From NCBI GenBank assembly GCA_964625175.1, contig CAZVAO010000019.1, positions 1 through 26,078 of the forward strand: a stretch of DNA of 26,078 bases, in the 5' to 3' direction. A program made the position numbers and the translations under genes. The DNA is from CAZVAO01 sp964625175. Lineage in GTDB: Bacteria > Bacillota > UBA994 > PWPR01. Of the stretch, positions 15,836 to 23,696 are shown one piece after another. Position 1 is the stretch's first letter. Each line of letters opens with the position of its first letter. Under the pieces are notes generated by a model. The model saw only the letters and a list, made by a program, of their open reading frames with translations. It was not told where the DNA came from and did no database searches.

Positions 15836-17680
15836 ATGAGTGAGCTTATTGATGAAAAGTTAAAATTATTGCCAGCGCTTCCTGGCGTCTATTTAATGCG
15901 CGATAATAAGGACCGCATTATTTATGTAGGCAAGGCGGTTAACCTGGCGAATCGGGTACGTTCCTATTTTCATTCATTTCATAGTCACGATGCTAAAACG
16001 CAAGACTTAGTTTCAAATATTGTGGATCTCGAGTATATTGTAACGGATACAGAAGTCGAGGCTTTGGTATTGGAGAGTATTTTAATCCAGCGGCATCGCC
16101 CAAAGTATAATATTCTCATACCCGATAATAAACACTTCCTTTATATTAAGGCCACAGTTAAAGAGGATTATCCCCGCTTAATCGCGGCACATCGAATTGC
16201 TAAGGATGGGGCAACCTACTTTGGGCCCTTCCCAAATTCATGGGCAGTACGCAATTTAGTGAATGTGCTAAGCCGAGTATTTAAGCTGCGCACTTGTCAT
16301 AAGGTAATCAATCACAGAAAGCAGCAACGTGCCTGTTTAAGCTATCATATTAATGTCTGTTTGGGCGCCTGTATCGAAGCCGTCAGTGTTGAAGAATATC
16401 GGCAGCAGTTCAACAAGGCCTTAAGTTATCTTTCAGGTCAAGAAAAACAGATTGTTCATGATATAGAGATAGAGATGTATCAGGCGGCTGCGGAATTACA
16501 GTTTGAGAAAGCCGCGCGTTTGAGAGACGAGATTAAAAATCTGACTGGGGTGTTGGAAAAACAAAAAATTGTTTCCGGTAAGGGTGAAGATTATGATATT
16601 ATTTCCTTATCGAGGGGAATTGAAGATATTTGTGTCATCGTCATGTTCATGCGTGAAGGCCATGTCATTGGCCGCGATAATAACTTTATTGCCAATAGTA
16701 TAGAGCAAAGCTCAGAGGCCATTTTCACTGCATTTATCAAGCAGTATTATGCTGGGGATAGTTATATTCCTCGGGAAATAATTGTTGATGGAAGCGTTGA
16801 GGACGAGGAACTACTGGTGGAGTGGCTTTCGGGTAAATGTGGTAGTAAGGTGGTTATTCATAGTCCCCAAAGAGGCGATAAGAAACAATTGGCACTGATG
16901 GCAAGAAAGAATGCCATGCTGGCGGTTGAAGAAAAATGGAAGCGGCGCAAGGGTTCAGATAACACCAGACAAGAAACCTTAGCGGAGCTTGCACACTTCT
17001 TGAAATTGCCTACACCACCACACCGGATTGAGTGTTACGATATATCGAATATTCAAGGGGAACACAGTGTTGGCTCAATGGTTGTTTTTAAAAATGGCAA
17101 AGCCCAAAACCATCTTTATCGTAGATTTAAAATAAAAACTGTCACAGGACCCGATGATTTTGCCAGTTTGAAAGAGGTTTTAGACCGGCGTTTGAAGAAA
17201 TTAACTTCGAAGGATATATCCTTTAGTGAAGCCCCTGATTTGATTATCATAGATGGTGGGAAAGGACAACTTAGCGCGGTTATGACGGTTGCTCAGAAAC
17301 TGGCGGCAACCAAAACAACCATAGTAAGTTTAGCTAAGCGCGAAGAGCTAATCTATCATCCTGGAAGTAATCAGCCGATTATCTTACCTAGAAAATCTCG
17401 GAGTTTATTTTTGATTCAGAGGATTCGCGATGAAGCGCATCGATTTGCGATTGAGTACCATCGAAACTTGCGAACTAAGCATCAACGCAATAGCAAATTA
17501 CTGCAGATTGCAGGAATTGGACCCGCCCGCCAACGTCATTTATTAGAGCATTTTGGTAGCATTAAAGGGATTGCCAAGGCAGAACTTGCCGAATTACAGA
17601 CTGTAAAAGGTATGACGATTAAATCAGCTGATTCTGTTTATCAGTTTTATCACAAAGCACCTGATGGGAGAGAAGAATAA
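15836..17680 (+). CDS. uvrC: excinuclease ABC subunit UvrC
   Basis: UvrC makes the two incisions flanking a lesion bound by UvrB. I favour ATG 15836 (MSELIDEKLKLLPALPGVYLM), which aligns with the usual UvrC start. GAGGAAG is at 15821-15827, and an ATG at 15830 and GTG at 15827 are in frame. The 614-residue product has an N-terminal GIY-YIG nuclease (GVYLM..IIYVGKA..LANRVRSYF, about 15-45), a UVR motif (LQFEKAARLRDEI, about 220-233), and the RNase H-like second nuclease with ECYDISNIQG and IIDGGKGQL. The C-terminal helix-hairpin-helix is IAGIGPARQRHLLEHFGS. Its TAA overlaps the next gene's ATG by one base (TAATG), so the DnaD-like gene is translationally coupled. Confidence 0.96.
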   Translation: MSELIDEKLKLLPALPGVYLMRDNKDRIIYVGKAVNLANRVRSYFHSFHSHDAKTQDLVSNIVDLEYIVTDTEVEALVLESILIQRHRPKYNILIPDNKHFLYIKATVKEDYPRLIAAHRIAKDGATYFGPFPNSWAVRNLVNVLSRVFKLRTCHKVINHRKQQRACLSYHINVCLGACIEAVSVEEYRQQFNKALSYLSGQEKQIVHDIEIEMYQAAAELQFEKAARLRDEIKNLTGVLEKQKIVSGKGEDYDIISLSRGIEDICVIVMFMREGHVIGRDNNFIANSIEQSSEAIFTAFIKQYYAGDSYIPREIIVDGSVEDEELLVEWLSGKCGSKVVIHSPQRGDKKQLALMARKNAMLAVEEKWKRRKGSDNTRQETLAELAHFLKLPTPPHRIECYDISNIQGEHSVGSMVVFKNGKAQNHLYRRFKIKTVTGPDDFASLKEVLDRRLKKLTSKDISFSEAPDLIIIDGGKGQLSAVMTVAQKLAATKTTIVSLAKREELIYHPGSNQPIILPRKSRSLFLIQRIRDEAHRFAIEYHRNLRTKHQRNSKLLQIAGIGPARQRHLLEHFGSIKGIAKAELAELQTVKGMTIKSADSVYQFYHKAPDGREE

Positions 17681-18474
17681 TGGCAGATGGCTATAAAATT
17701 AGATATGGCGTTCAACGTGATGAGGTAACTTGTATTCCTAATGACATTTGGGATGTGTATTTGCCCTATGTTGGTGGTACGGGCGTGCTTGTCTACCTCT
17801 ATATCTATCGGCTAACGAATCAACGCAGTAAGATTGACTTTGAGTATACCGCTACGGATTTACAGCTTCATTTTGATGACGTTCAAGCTGCTATTGCTAA
17901 ATTGCTGGAATATGAACTGTTTACATTTGGCGGTGCAAATAACGATATTCTTAAGGTAAATGACCCAAAGAGCAGGGGCCAGTTAGAGCGCTATCTGCAA
18001 TCACTGCAACGACCAGATCCTGAAATGCGCGATGTAGGGATCCCACGTCGGCTTGATGAGATGGATGTCGCCTATGGGCAGGATAGTGTGGTGAGTTTTG
18101 GTGAAAGGGAATTTGGCCGACCACTTACCTCTGCTGAATGTCGAACACTGCGTTCCTTGGCGGAGGATTATCCTGAAGAATTGATTAAGGAAGCCATGTC
18201 TCGAGCCGTTCTTAATGGAGCACCAAATCTTCCCTATACGCAAAAGATATTGTTCAATTGGGGCGAGCAAAATGTGCGTACTTTAGAGCAGGTAAAAGTT
18301 GAAGATACCAAGTTCCAAGAGCGTAAGAAACGCACTACCCAGAGTAAGAAAGGCAGAAATACCAAAAAAACAGTTCCTAAAAGCAATAATGCCAAAAGCA
18401 CGGGTACGCCTTATTACTACAGTATTTACGATACCTTAGAAAAATCAGAGAATAAAGAAGAGAAACCAAAATAG
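17680..18474 (+). CDS. DnaD domain protein (primosome component)
   Basis: DnaD-type proteins help remodel replication origins and load the replicative helicase in Bacillota. The 264-residue product has an N-terminal winged-helix-like region (about residues 20-85) and a DnaB_2/DnaD C-terminal domain (about 140-205). The latter carries the characteristic pattern FGRPLTSAECRTLRSLAEDY and PYTQKILFNWG, the counterpart of the family's YxxxILxxW motif. The last ~55 residues are a basic, low-complexity tail rich in Lys, Arg, Ser and Thr, likely DNA-binding or disordered. Its ATG overlaps the uvrC stop by one base and a helicase-loader gene follows 41 bases later. A chromosomal rather than phage origin is suggested by the housekeeping context. 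Confidence 0.85.
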   Translation: MADGYKIRYGVQRDEVTCIPNDIWDVYLPYVGGTGVLVYLYIYRLTNQRSKIDFEYTATDLQLHFDDVQAAIAKLLEYELFTFGGANNDILKVNDPKSRGQLERYLQSLQRPDPEMRDVGIPRRLDEMDVAYGQDSVVSFGEREFGRPLTSAECRTLRSLAEDYPEELIKEAMSRAVLNGAPNLPYTQKILFNWGEQNVRTLEQVKVEDTKFQERKKRTTQSKKGRNTKKTVPKSNNAKSTGTPYYYSIYDTLEKSENKEEKPK

Positions 18475-18515
18475 TGACATCCTAATCGTTAACAAAAAAA
18501 GGGGGGCTGCGCCTT

Positions 18516-19523
18516 ATGATGATGCCCGGTATTGAGAAACATAATCGAAAATACGATGAGGCCCTGCAACGGGTACAAGTGATCTATGCAAAACACCCAG
18601 ATCTCGCAGCACTTGACGCGGAAAGAGCAACTTTACTCCAGAGGGTCGGAGAGGCTCCAGAGGATTTAGCATGGCGACGCCAACTGCGTGATGTTGAGCG
18701 ACGGCGTCAACAGTTGATTAAGCAGGTTGGATTGAGGTCAAAAGACTTTAATCCACAGTTCGAATGTGAGCTATGTCAAGATAGTGGGTGGGTACAGGTT
18801 GTTGATGAAATAGCAAGTCACCAATATGGTTATGAAATTACTCGCCAAAAGGAGTGTGCGTGTTTAATCGCTGCTCAGCAACAACAGCGCTTAGAGCGCC
18901 TATTTATGACCGCCTGTTTGGTCCCAGGCATGGAGAAACAGACTTTTAGGCGTTTTAAAATCGATGTTTATAGCGATATCGCTTATAAGAATAACTACTC
19001 CTACCGTACAATCATGTCTCATAATAAAGATATTGCTCGAAGATTCGCACGGGATATGGTGCGCCAGCATCGCAGTCAACAAGCCATTAGCGGCCGTGGG
19101 CTGTATCTCCAGGGCGATCCAGGGGTCGGGAAAACGTTTCTGTGTTCGGCTATTGCGAACGAATTATTAAAAAATAATGTGCCGGTGCTCTATTTACCTT
19201 TTGTTGATTTTCTTTATAGTATTAAGGACACCTTCAATGATCGAGACAAGCGCACACAGGAGTTGCTGGCAGCAGCTCGAGAGGTTGATGTGTTAATCCT
19301 TGATGACTTGGGGTCTGAGAACATCACAGACTTTTCACAGGAAATACTTTTCTCGTTGCTGAATTATCGAGGGATGAACGAAATGAAGCCGATTGTCATT
19401 TCTAGCAATTATCCGATTGAGGAAATTGCTGAGATGTATCACCCACGCATTTTTTCGCGAATTAACAAACAAACACTAATCCTCGATTGTGTTGGAGATG
19501 ATTTGCGTGTCAACGGTAATTAA
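18516..19523 (+). CDS. DnaC/DnaI-like helicase-loader ATPase
   Basis: DnaC/DnaI proteins are AAA+ ATPases that load the replicative helicase onto DNA. The 335-residue product has an N-terminal helical, charged region (about 1-75), a probable zinc site from Cys84, Cys87, Cys114 and Cys116 (CELC and CACL), and an AAA+ domain. That domain shows Walker A GDPGVGKT (199-206), Walker B VLILDD (258-263) and an arginine-containing IFSRI sensor region near the end. The ATG at 18516 follows GGGGGG at 18501-18506. The next two codons are also ATG, so the exact start is uncertain by two codons. Pairing with the DnaD-like gene supports a loader role over IS21-type IstB. A terminator follows 33 bases later. 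Confidence 0.85.
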   Translation: MMMPGIEKHNRKYDEALQRVQVIYAKHPDLAALDAERATLLQRVGEAPEDLAWRRQLRDVERRRQQLIKQVGLRSKDFNPQFECELCQDSGWVQVVDEIASHQYGYEITRQKECACLIAAQQQQRLERLFMTACLVPGMEKQTFRRFKIDVYSDIAYKNNYSYRTIMSHNKDIARRFARDMVRQHRSQQAISGRGLYLQGDPGVGKTFLCSAIANELLKNNVPVLYLPFVDFLYSIKDTFNDRDKRTQELLAAAREVDVLILDDLGSENITDFSQEILFSLLNYRGMNEMKPIVISSNYPIEEIAEMYHPRIFSRINKQTLILDCVGDDLRVNGN

Positions 19524-19555
19524 CTGGTGAATGTTGCTCTCTTAATGACTGCCCG

Positions 19556-19588
19556 AGACTAATCCTATTTACGGATTGGTCTTTTTTA
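19556..19588 (+). terminator. intrinsic terminator after the uvrA-uvrC-dnaD-dnaI operon
   Basis: AGACTAATCC (19556-19565) pairs with GGATTGGTCT (19573-19582), with one G-T pair, around a 7-base loop and is followed by TTTTT. Confidence 0.88.
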
Positions 19589-19630
19589 TAATGATCAAGT
19601 GAGATGCGGGGTTCAATAATTCGCTAAATA

Positions 19631-19692
19631 TTAATATAATTAATTAAATAATTAATATAAGTATTGACAAATGTAATAATTGTTAATATAAT
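19631..19692 (+). repeat. three phased TTAATATAA repeats, possible operator
   Basis: TTAATATAA occurs at 19631, 19652 and 19683. The start-to-start distances are 21, 31 and 52 bases, close to two, three and five turns of B-DNA, so all copies face the same side. The first and third share the longer TTAATATAATTAAT. The third overlaps the -10 hexamer. The arrangement fits cooperative binding by a regulator, perhaps the DUF2089 protein encoded next. Confidence 0.5.
19664..19692 (+). promoter_or_regulatory. perfect-consensus sigma-A promoter of the DUF2089 operon
   Basis: TTGACA (19664-19669) and TATAAT (19687-19692) are separated by exactly 17 bases. The start would lie near 19699, about 44 bases before the DUF2089 ATG. 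A promoter this strong usually needs repression, which the surrounding repeats could provide. Confidence 0.88.
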
Positions 19693-19742
19693 TAATGTGC
19701 TTAGTGAAATATTTCAAGATTACCCAAGGGAGGTTAGCAATA

Positions 19743-20123
19743 ATGTACGAAGTATCAGGGAAATGTCCAGTTTGTAATGAGGGATTGCATATCACTCAGC
19801 TTAAATGTGATTATTGTGGTACAGAAATTCATGGACAGTTTAAATTATGCAAATTCTGTCAGCTCAATGAAGAGATGAAGGAATTTGTTGAAGTTTTTAT
19901 TAAATGCCGTGGAAATATCAAAGAAGTCGAGCGTGAGTTGGGGATTTCTTATCCCACGGTACGTAGCCGTTTAGACAAGGCAATCATCGCTTTAGGTTAT
20001 CAAGTCGAGGATGAGCCGAGCAAGGCAGAAATTAGCACCGCCCGCCAACAGATCTTAACGCAGTTGAGTGAGGGAATAATTACTGCTGATGAAGCGACGA
20101 AGCTCTTAAAACGTTTAGGCTAG
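19743..20123 (+). CDS. DUF2089 family protein, probable zinc-finger transcription regulator
   Basis: The start is ATG 19743 (MYEVSGKCPVCNEG), with GGGAGG about eight bases upstream. An in-frame upstream ATG at 19695 lacks a ribosome site and sits at the transcription start. The 126-residue protein has two CxxC zinc knuckles (CPVC, CDYC) plus CKFC, then a sigma-like helix-turn-helix segment (NIKEVERELGISYPTVRSRLDKAI, about 57-82). The C-terminal helical hairpin is LTQLSEGIITADEATKLLKRLG. That last segment resembles the N terminus of the SHOCT-like protein encoded two genes later. DUF2089 genes commonly sit beside YvlB/YvlD-like envelope genes. It is a good candidate for autoregulating the promoter upstream. 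Confidence 0.85.
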   Translation: MYEVSGKCPVCNEGLHITQLKCDYCGTEIHGQFKLCKFCQLNEEMKEFVEVFIKCRGNIKEVERELGISYPTVRSRLDKAIIALGYQVEDEPSKAEISTARQQILTQLSEGIITADEATKLLKRLG

Positions 20124-20127
20124 TATT

Positions 20128-20445
20128 ATGCTGCGTTTGCCCAATCAAATCCTAATAGTTGATATTAACATCAAGGATAAAGCTCGCCACTTCGTCGTAC
20201 CGATGCCTTTATTCATTGTTGATGATTTATTAGAGGGCTGGTGGTTTTGGCGTATCGTGTTGCGCTGGGGGCTTAAGAAGGCACCTGTCGAATCCTTACG
20301 CATTCGAGGAGTGGATATGGCGACATTATCAGCAATGGGTGTAGCAAGTGTGCGGCAGATGTGGCATCAAATTCGCAAAGCTGGAAGATTCGAACTTGTC
20401 GACATAAGTGCGCAAGGGTTTTCTCTAAAAATCAAGTTTTATTAA
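20128..20445 (+). CDS. conserved-looking hypothetical protein
   Basis: I do not recognise this 105-residue protein. It starts 4 bases after the DUF2089 stop with no obvious ribosome site, so it likely depends on translational coupling. The sequence alternates beta-prone stretches (QILIVDINI, ARHFVVPMPLFIVDDLLEGW) and ends with FELVDISAQGFSLKIKFY. An aromatic segment WWFWRIVLRWG (about residues 38-48) could associate with the membrane. The middle SLRIRGVDMATLSAMGV is unlike any motif I know. Placement between the DUF2089 regulator and the SHOCT-like gene makes it part of the same functional module, perhaps in envelope stress. Confidence 0.6.
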   Translation: MLRLPNQILIVDINIKDKARHFVVPMPLFIVDDLLEGWWFWRIVLRWGLKKAPVESLRIRGVDMATLSAMGVASVRQMWHQIRKAGRFELVDISAQGFSLKIKFY

Positions 20446-20457
20446 GGAGGCGTAATG

Positions 20458-20844
20458 ATGGATCAAAATCAGGAAAGTTTACAGATCTTAAAAATGATCG
20501 AAAATGGTCAAATAACTTCTGAAGAAGGATTGCAGTTAATTGAGGCCTTGGGAAGCAATGTGCCCCCAACGAGTGCACCACCACGTTCTCAGACGGGTGG
20601 TAAAATGCTCCGTATTCGAGTTCTAGACCCGGACGAAGATACCAAAGTGAATGTCAATTTGCCAATTGCGTTAATCAAAGTATTGGCAGAGGTCGGGATT
20701 CAGTTTATCCCTAAAGATCGATATCCAGATTTAGAGAATGTTGATATTGCACAAATCCTTAATCTCATAGATAGTGGGATCAGTGGTAAAATTGTCGATG
20801 TGCAATCAGCATCAGGCGCAAATGTCGAAATATATATTGAATAG
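20458..20844 (+). CDS. SHOCT-like (YvlB N-terminal type) domain protein
   Basis: AGGAGG (20445-20450) is seven bases from ATG 20458 and four from ATG 20455, so the second is preferred. The ~128-residue protein starts with the short helical hairpin QILKMIENGQITSEEGLQLIEAL (about 7-29). This is the 'L..I..G.I...E...L...L' pattern seen at the N terminus of B. subtilis YvlB and in LiaX-type proteins. A Pro/Ser-rich linker follows (about 33-45), then a domain (about 47-128) with MLRIRVLD, VNLPIALIKVLAEVG and VEIYIE, which looks like a beta/alpha domain. Family members are linked to cell-envelope stress responses. It is the last gene of the DUF2089 operon, before a hairpin terminator. Confidence 0.75.
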   Translation: MDQNQESLQILKMIENGQITSEEGLQLIEALGSNVPPTSAPPRSQTGGKMLRIRVLDPDEDTKVNVNLPIALIKVLAEVGIQFIPKDRYPDLENVDIAQILNLIDSGISGKIVDVQSASGANVEIYIE

Positions 20845-20903
20845 TAAGTGCAGCTGAAGAAAATTGGTAGGTTCTGTTTTATGGCGAACCCAGATTGGTA
20901 AAA

Positions 20904-20938
20904 GGAGGTTGTTTCATTCGAAACAGCCTCCACCTTTT
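20904..20938 (+). terminator. terminator after the DUF2089 operon
   Basis: GGAGGTTGTTTC (20904-20915) pairs with GAAACAGCCTCC (20920-20931) as a 12-base-pair stem with one G-T pair and a 4-base loop, followed by ACCTTTTG. The T-run is short, but the stem is very stable. Confidence 0.75.
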
Positions 20939-20951
20939 GTTAATTTAGCTG

Positions 20952-20978
20952 TTGCTTTAATGCTAGATTTGATATGAT
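20952..20978 (+). promoter_or_regulatory. extended -10 promoter of the YvlD-like gene
   Basis: TATGAT (20973-20978) is preceded by TG at 20970-20971 (extended -10), with TTGCTT (20952-20957) as a -35 at a short 15-base spacing. It lies between the preceding terminator and the gene start. Confidence 0.5.
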
Positions 20979-20997
20979 ATAGAGAAGGGGTGAAAAT

Positions 20998-21351
20998 ATG
21001 AAAAAAGGATTTTGGACAAGAGTTATAATTAACTCAATTGCGATATTTTTAGTAGCGCGCTATCTGTCAAGTGGATTTATTGTCAGCGATATCGGCGTAG
21101 CGCTGATCGCAGGTTTTGTCTTTGGACTGGTTAATTCAATTATTCGACCATTGCTGTTATTACTCTCTTTACCTCTGAACATCATAACACTTGGATTGTT
21201 TACGTTAGTGATTAATGCAACCATGCTGCAGTTAACAGATGCAATTGTGCGTGGGATGAGTCTAAGTGGGTTCTGGAATGCAATATGGGTCTCTATTTTA
21301 ATTAGTATAGTTTCAATGGTAATTAATAATGTTTTGGTGAAGAAAGTCTAA
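20998..21351 (+). CDS. phage holin family / YvlD-like four-helix membrane protein
   Basis: The 117-residue product is almost entirely hydrophobic with four predicted helices at about residues 6-24, 30-50, 55-78 and 88-113. It has a conserved-looking FVFGLVNSIIRPLLLLLSLP segment between helices 2 and 3. This is the signature of the YvlD / 'mycobacterial 4-TMS phage holin' family. Despite the name, these are chromosomal membrane proteins of unknown function, often grouped with YvlB-like and PspC genes in envelope-stress loci. No lytic or phage genes are nearby. The ATG at 20998 has GGGGTG upstream. It has its own promoter but follows the DUF2089/SHOCT-like operon, so it is likely part of the same response. 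Confidence 0.82.
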   Translation: MKKGFWTRVIINSIAIFLVARYLSSGFIVSDIGVALIAGFVFGLVNSIIRPLLLLLSLPLNIITLGLFTLVINATMLQLTDAIVRGMSLSGFWNAIWVSILISIVSMVINNVLVKKV

Positions 21352-21369
21352 AGTAGTAAAGGACAAAGA

Positions 21370-22179
21370 ATGAGTATTAAACTATTAGCCTTAGATTTAG
21401 ATCACACGCTACTTAATGAACAACGTGAGATCAATGAATGCGACCTATTGGCCATTCGAGCAGCTCGAGCAGCGGGGGTTGTGATTACCATTGCGACAGG
21501 CCGAATGTTCTCAGCTGCCCACCAGTATGCGTGTGCGCTAGAGATTGATGTGCCGATTATCACTTTTCAAGGGAGCCTCATCAAGACCTTGATGACAGAA
21601 GAAGAAATCATCCATCTGCGTCTCAGTAATCTGGTGGCGCGCCAAGCGATCGAGATGGCGCGCAATGCTTCAATTCATATTAATGTCTATGATGGTGATC
21701 ATCTTTATGTGCGTGAGAATAATGATTTGGTTGAACGATATCAGCGCGTGAATCAGATCAAGGTGCAGATTGATCCTCAGCAAATAGATGACTTGACAAT
21801 CGACCCAACCAAGGTGGTTTTTGTGGATAATGATTTGGGGAAACTTGATGATTTACAGCAAACGTTAACCAGCAAATTTGATGGTAAGTGGGATATTACA
21901 CGCTCACTGCCGCATTTATTGGAAATAGGGCATCTACAAGCTACCAAATCGCAGGCGTTGGCATTTTTAGCTGAGCAGTTAGGTGTTTCCCGCAGCGCAG
22001 TTATGGCGATTGGCGACGGTGTGAATGACCTAGATATGATTAATTGGGCTGGGGTGGGGATAGCGATGGCCAATGCGCCAGCCATTGTCAGACAACAGGC
22101 AGACTGGGTGACATCAGATAATAATTCCTGTGGCGTAGCGAAAGCAATTCATAAGTACATCTTAAACCATTCGCAATAA
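21370..22179 (+). CDS. HAD superfamily phosphatase, Cof type (IIB)
   Basis: Cof-type HAD enzymes dephosphorylate sugar phosphates, nucleotides or cofactors in the cytoplasm. The 269-residue protein has motif I LDLDHTLLNE (nucleophile Asp9, acid Asp11), motif II in TIATGRMF, the IIB cap in the middle (about 85-190), and motif III/IV GDGVNDLDMI near the end (about 215-225), followed by the typical VGIAMANA. In motif I the residue after the second Asp is His rather than the more usual Gly, as allowed in the family. The ATG at 21370 has AAAGGA six bases upstream and follows the YvlD-like gene by 18 bases, so the two are probably co-transcribed. The substrate is unknown. Confidence 0.9.
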   Translation: MSIKLLALDLDHTLLNEQREINECDLLAIRAARAAGVVITIATGRMFSAAHQYACALEIDVPIITFQGSLIKTLMTEEEIIHLRLSNLVARQAIEMARNASIHINVYDGDHLYVRENNDLVERYQRVNQIKVQIDPQQIDDLTIDPTKVVFVDNDLGKLDDLQQTLTSKFDGKWDITRSLPHLLEIGHLQATKSQALAFLAEQLGVSRSAVMAIGDGVNDLDMINWAGVGIAMANAPAIVRQQADWVTSDNNSCGVAKAIHKYILNHSQ

Positions 22180-22304
22180 GAGCAGTGGAAGTTGTTGTTT
22201 AGACGATTTTCCTTTAGCTAGTGCCGTAGAGTGGCGATTTCTGGGCATAGTTGATTGGGTTGAGGAACAGACTAAGGATAATAGTAGGGATCGGTGGGAG
22301 ACAA

Positions 22305-23636
22305 TTGAACTATCCGCAATATGTAAATGAAATATTGATGCAACTTCAAGCGCATGGCTACCAAGGTTGGATTGTTGGTGGTGCTGTTCGTGATGCATGG
22401 CGCGGTATTGAGCCCAATGATTATGATATAGCAACGACCGCCTTTCCAACGGATATTTCTGAAGTTTTTTCGCACAGTATTCCTACCGGAATCGAGCATG
22501 GTACGATGACTGTCGTGATCGGTGACAAGGTTGTTGAAGTGACGACCTTGCGCTATGATGGGGAGTATGATGATGGTCGCCGCCCTAAAGAAGTATTCTT
22601 CACGGATGATATCAGGGCTGACCTAGCAAGGCGAGATTTTACAATTAATGCGATGGCTTATAGTCCCAAAGATGGCTTAATTGATCCATTTCAAGGTCAG
22701 GCGGATTTAAAGAAACATCTAATTAGATGTGTGGGAGACCCCGAAATGCGGTTTCAGGAAGACGCACTTCGTTTGTTGAGAGCTATACGCTTTGCTACAG
22801 TTCTTGATGGGAAAATTGCTCCAGAGACCTGGTCTGCCCTCATTAATCAGGCTCAGAACTTAGCCAAAGTGAGCAGAGAGCGCATTACCAGTGAGCTGAT
22901 GCAGATTATGACAGCGCGACGACCCGCTGTTGGATTGCAGATGTTGGCGGCAAGTGGTTTACTACCTATTATTTGCCCAGAACTGGCTACGCTAGTGGGG
23001 TTCGATCAACACAGCAGATATCATCACTTGACAGTTTGGGAGCATACATTAGCGGTTGTCGATAATGTTAAAAATACAGCAGAATTACGTTTAGCTGCCT
23101 TATTCCATGATATTGCTAAACCTCGTACGTTTACGCTAGATGCAAACAACAGGGGCCATTTCTACGATCATGAAAAGTTGTCAGCGATGATGGCCGAGCA
23201 GATTATGGAACAATGGCGCTTACCAAAGCAAATGATTAAACGCGTTAAGATGCTTATTAGTATGCATATGCTTAAGTATGATCGCATCAAGCGTGTCAAA
23301 GCTAAGAAATGGTTGCAGCAAGTTGGATCAGAGAATGTTTCTGATATATGTTGTCTAATGGTTGCCGATGAATTTGGTAAACGTCCACCCTATCGGCTTC
23401 AAAGAATATACCAGCTCGAAAATCTCTGCCAAGAAATATTGGATAGTGGTGAACCGCTATCTACTGCAGATTTGGCACTGAGCGGGCATGATCTCAAGGA
23501 TATGGGGTTAGTTGGCCCGGACATCGGAGTGATACTAAACCAATTGCTGATACTCGTATTGAACGAACCGCATCTCAATCAGGCAGAGTTACTGCGACAA
23601 AGAGCTCAGAAGATGATGGCAGAACTGTTGAGTTAG
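22305..23636 (+). CDS. cca: CCA tRNA nucleotidyltransferase with HD domain
   Basis: CCA-adding enzymes build or repair the CCA 3' end of tRNAs. I choose TTG 22305 (MNYPQYVNEIL), with GGTGGGAG immediately upstream and the family's normal N terminus. A TTG at 22251 is in frame but less likely. The ~443-residue product has the nucleotidyltransferase core GGAVRD (25-30) and DYDIATT with metal-binding Asp39 and Asp41. RRDFTINAMA and the EDALRLLRAIRFA motif follow, then a C-terminal HD domain with LFHDIAKP (near 270). The HD domain suggests additional phosphohydrolase activity. The encoded tRNA-Sec at 25036 carries its own CCA, so this enzyme would act on that tRNA mainly in repair. Confidence 0.93.
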   Translation: MNYPQYVNEILMQLQAHGYQGWIVGGAVRDAWRGIEPNDYDIATTAFPTDISEVFSHSIPTGIEHGTMTVVIGDKVVEVTTLRYDGEYDDGRRPKEVFFTDDIRADLARRDFTINAMAYSPKDGLIDPFQGQADLKKHLIRCVGDPEMRFQEDALRLLRAIRFATVLDGKIAPETWSALINQAQNLAKVSRERITSELMQIMTARRPAVGLQMLAASGLLPIICPELATLVGFDQHSRYHHLTVWEHTLAVVDNVKNTAELRLAALFHDIAKPRTFTLDANNRGHFYDHEKLSAMMAEQIMEQWRLPKQMIKRVKMLISMHMLKYDRIKRVKAKKWLQQVGSENVSDICCLMVADEFGKRPPYRLQRIYQLENLCQEILDSGEPLSTADLALSGHDLKDMGLVGPDIGVILNQLLILVLNEPHLNQAELLRQRAQKMMAELLS

Positions 23637-23663
23637 AGGAAAGCAAAGTGAATTAAAAATAAT

Positions 23664-23691
23664 TTGAAAAAAAATAAATATTTTTTATAGT
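23664..23691 (+). promoter_or_regulatory. promoter of the candidate small RNA
   Basis: TTGAAA (23664-23669) and TATAGT (23686-23691) are 16 bases apart in an A/T-rich tract just after cca. No open reading frame follows within 160 bases before a terminator. Confidence 0.5.
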
Positions 23692-23696
23692 TTAGC

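Noticed and set aside
19695..19742. Upstream ATG for the DUF2089 protein
   Set aside because: It coincides with the predicted transcription start and has no ribosome site. ATG 19743 follows GGGAGG.
20998..21351. Prophage holin
   Set aside because: The family name includes 'phage holin', but no phage genes are near, and YvlD-like proteins are ordinary chromosomal membrane proteins.
22251..22304. Longer CCA-adding enzyme from TTG 22251
   Set aside because: The extra residues are not family-like and lack a ribosome site. TTG 22305 is preceded by GGTGGGAG.
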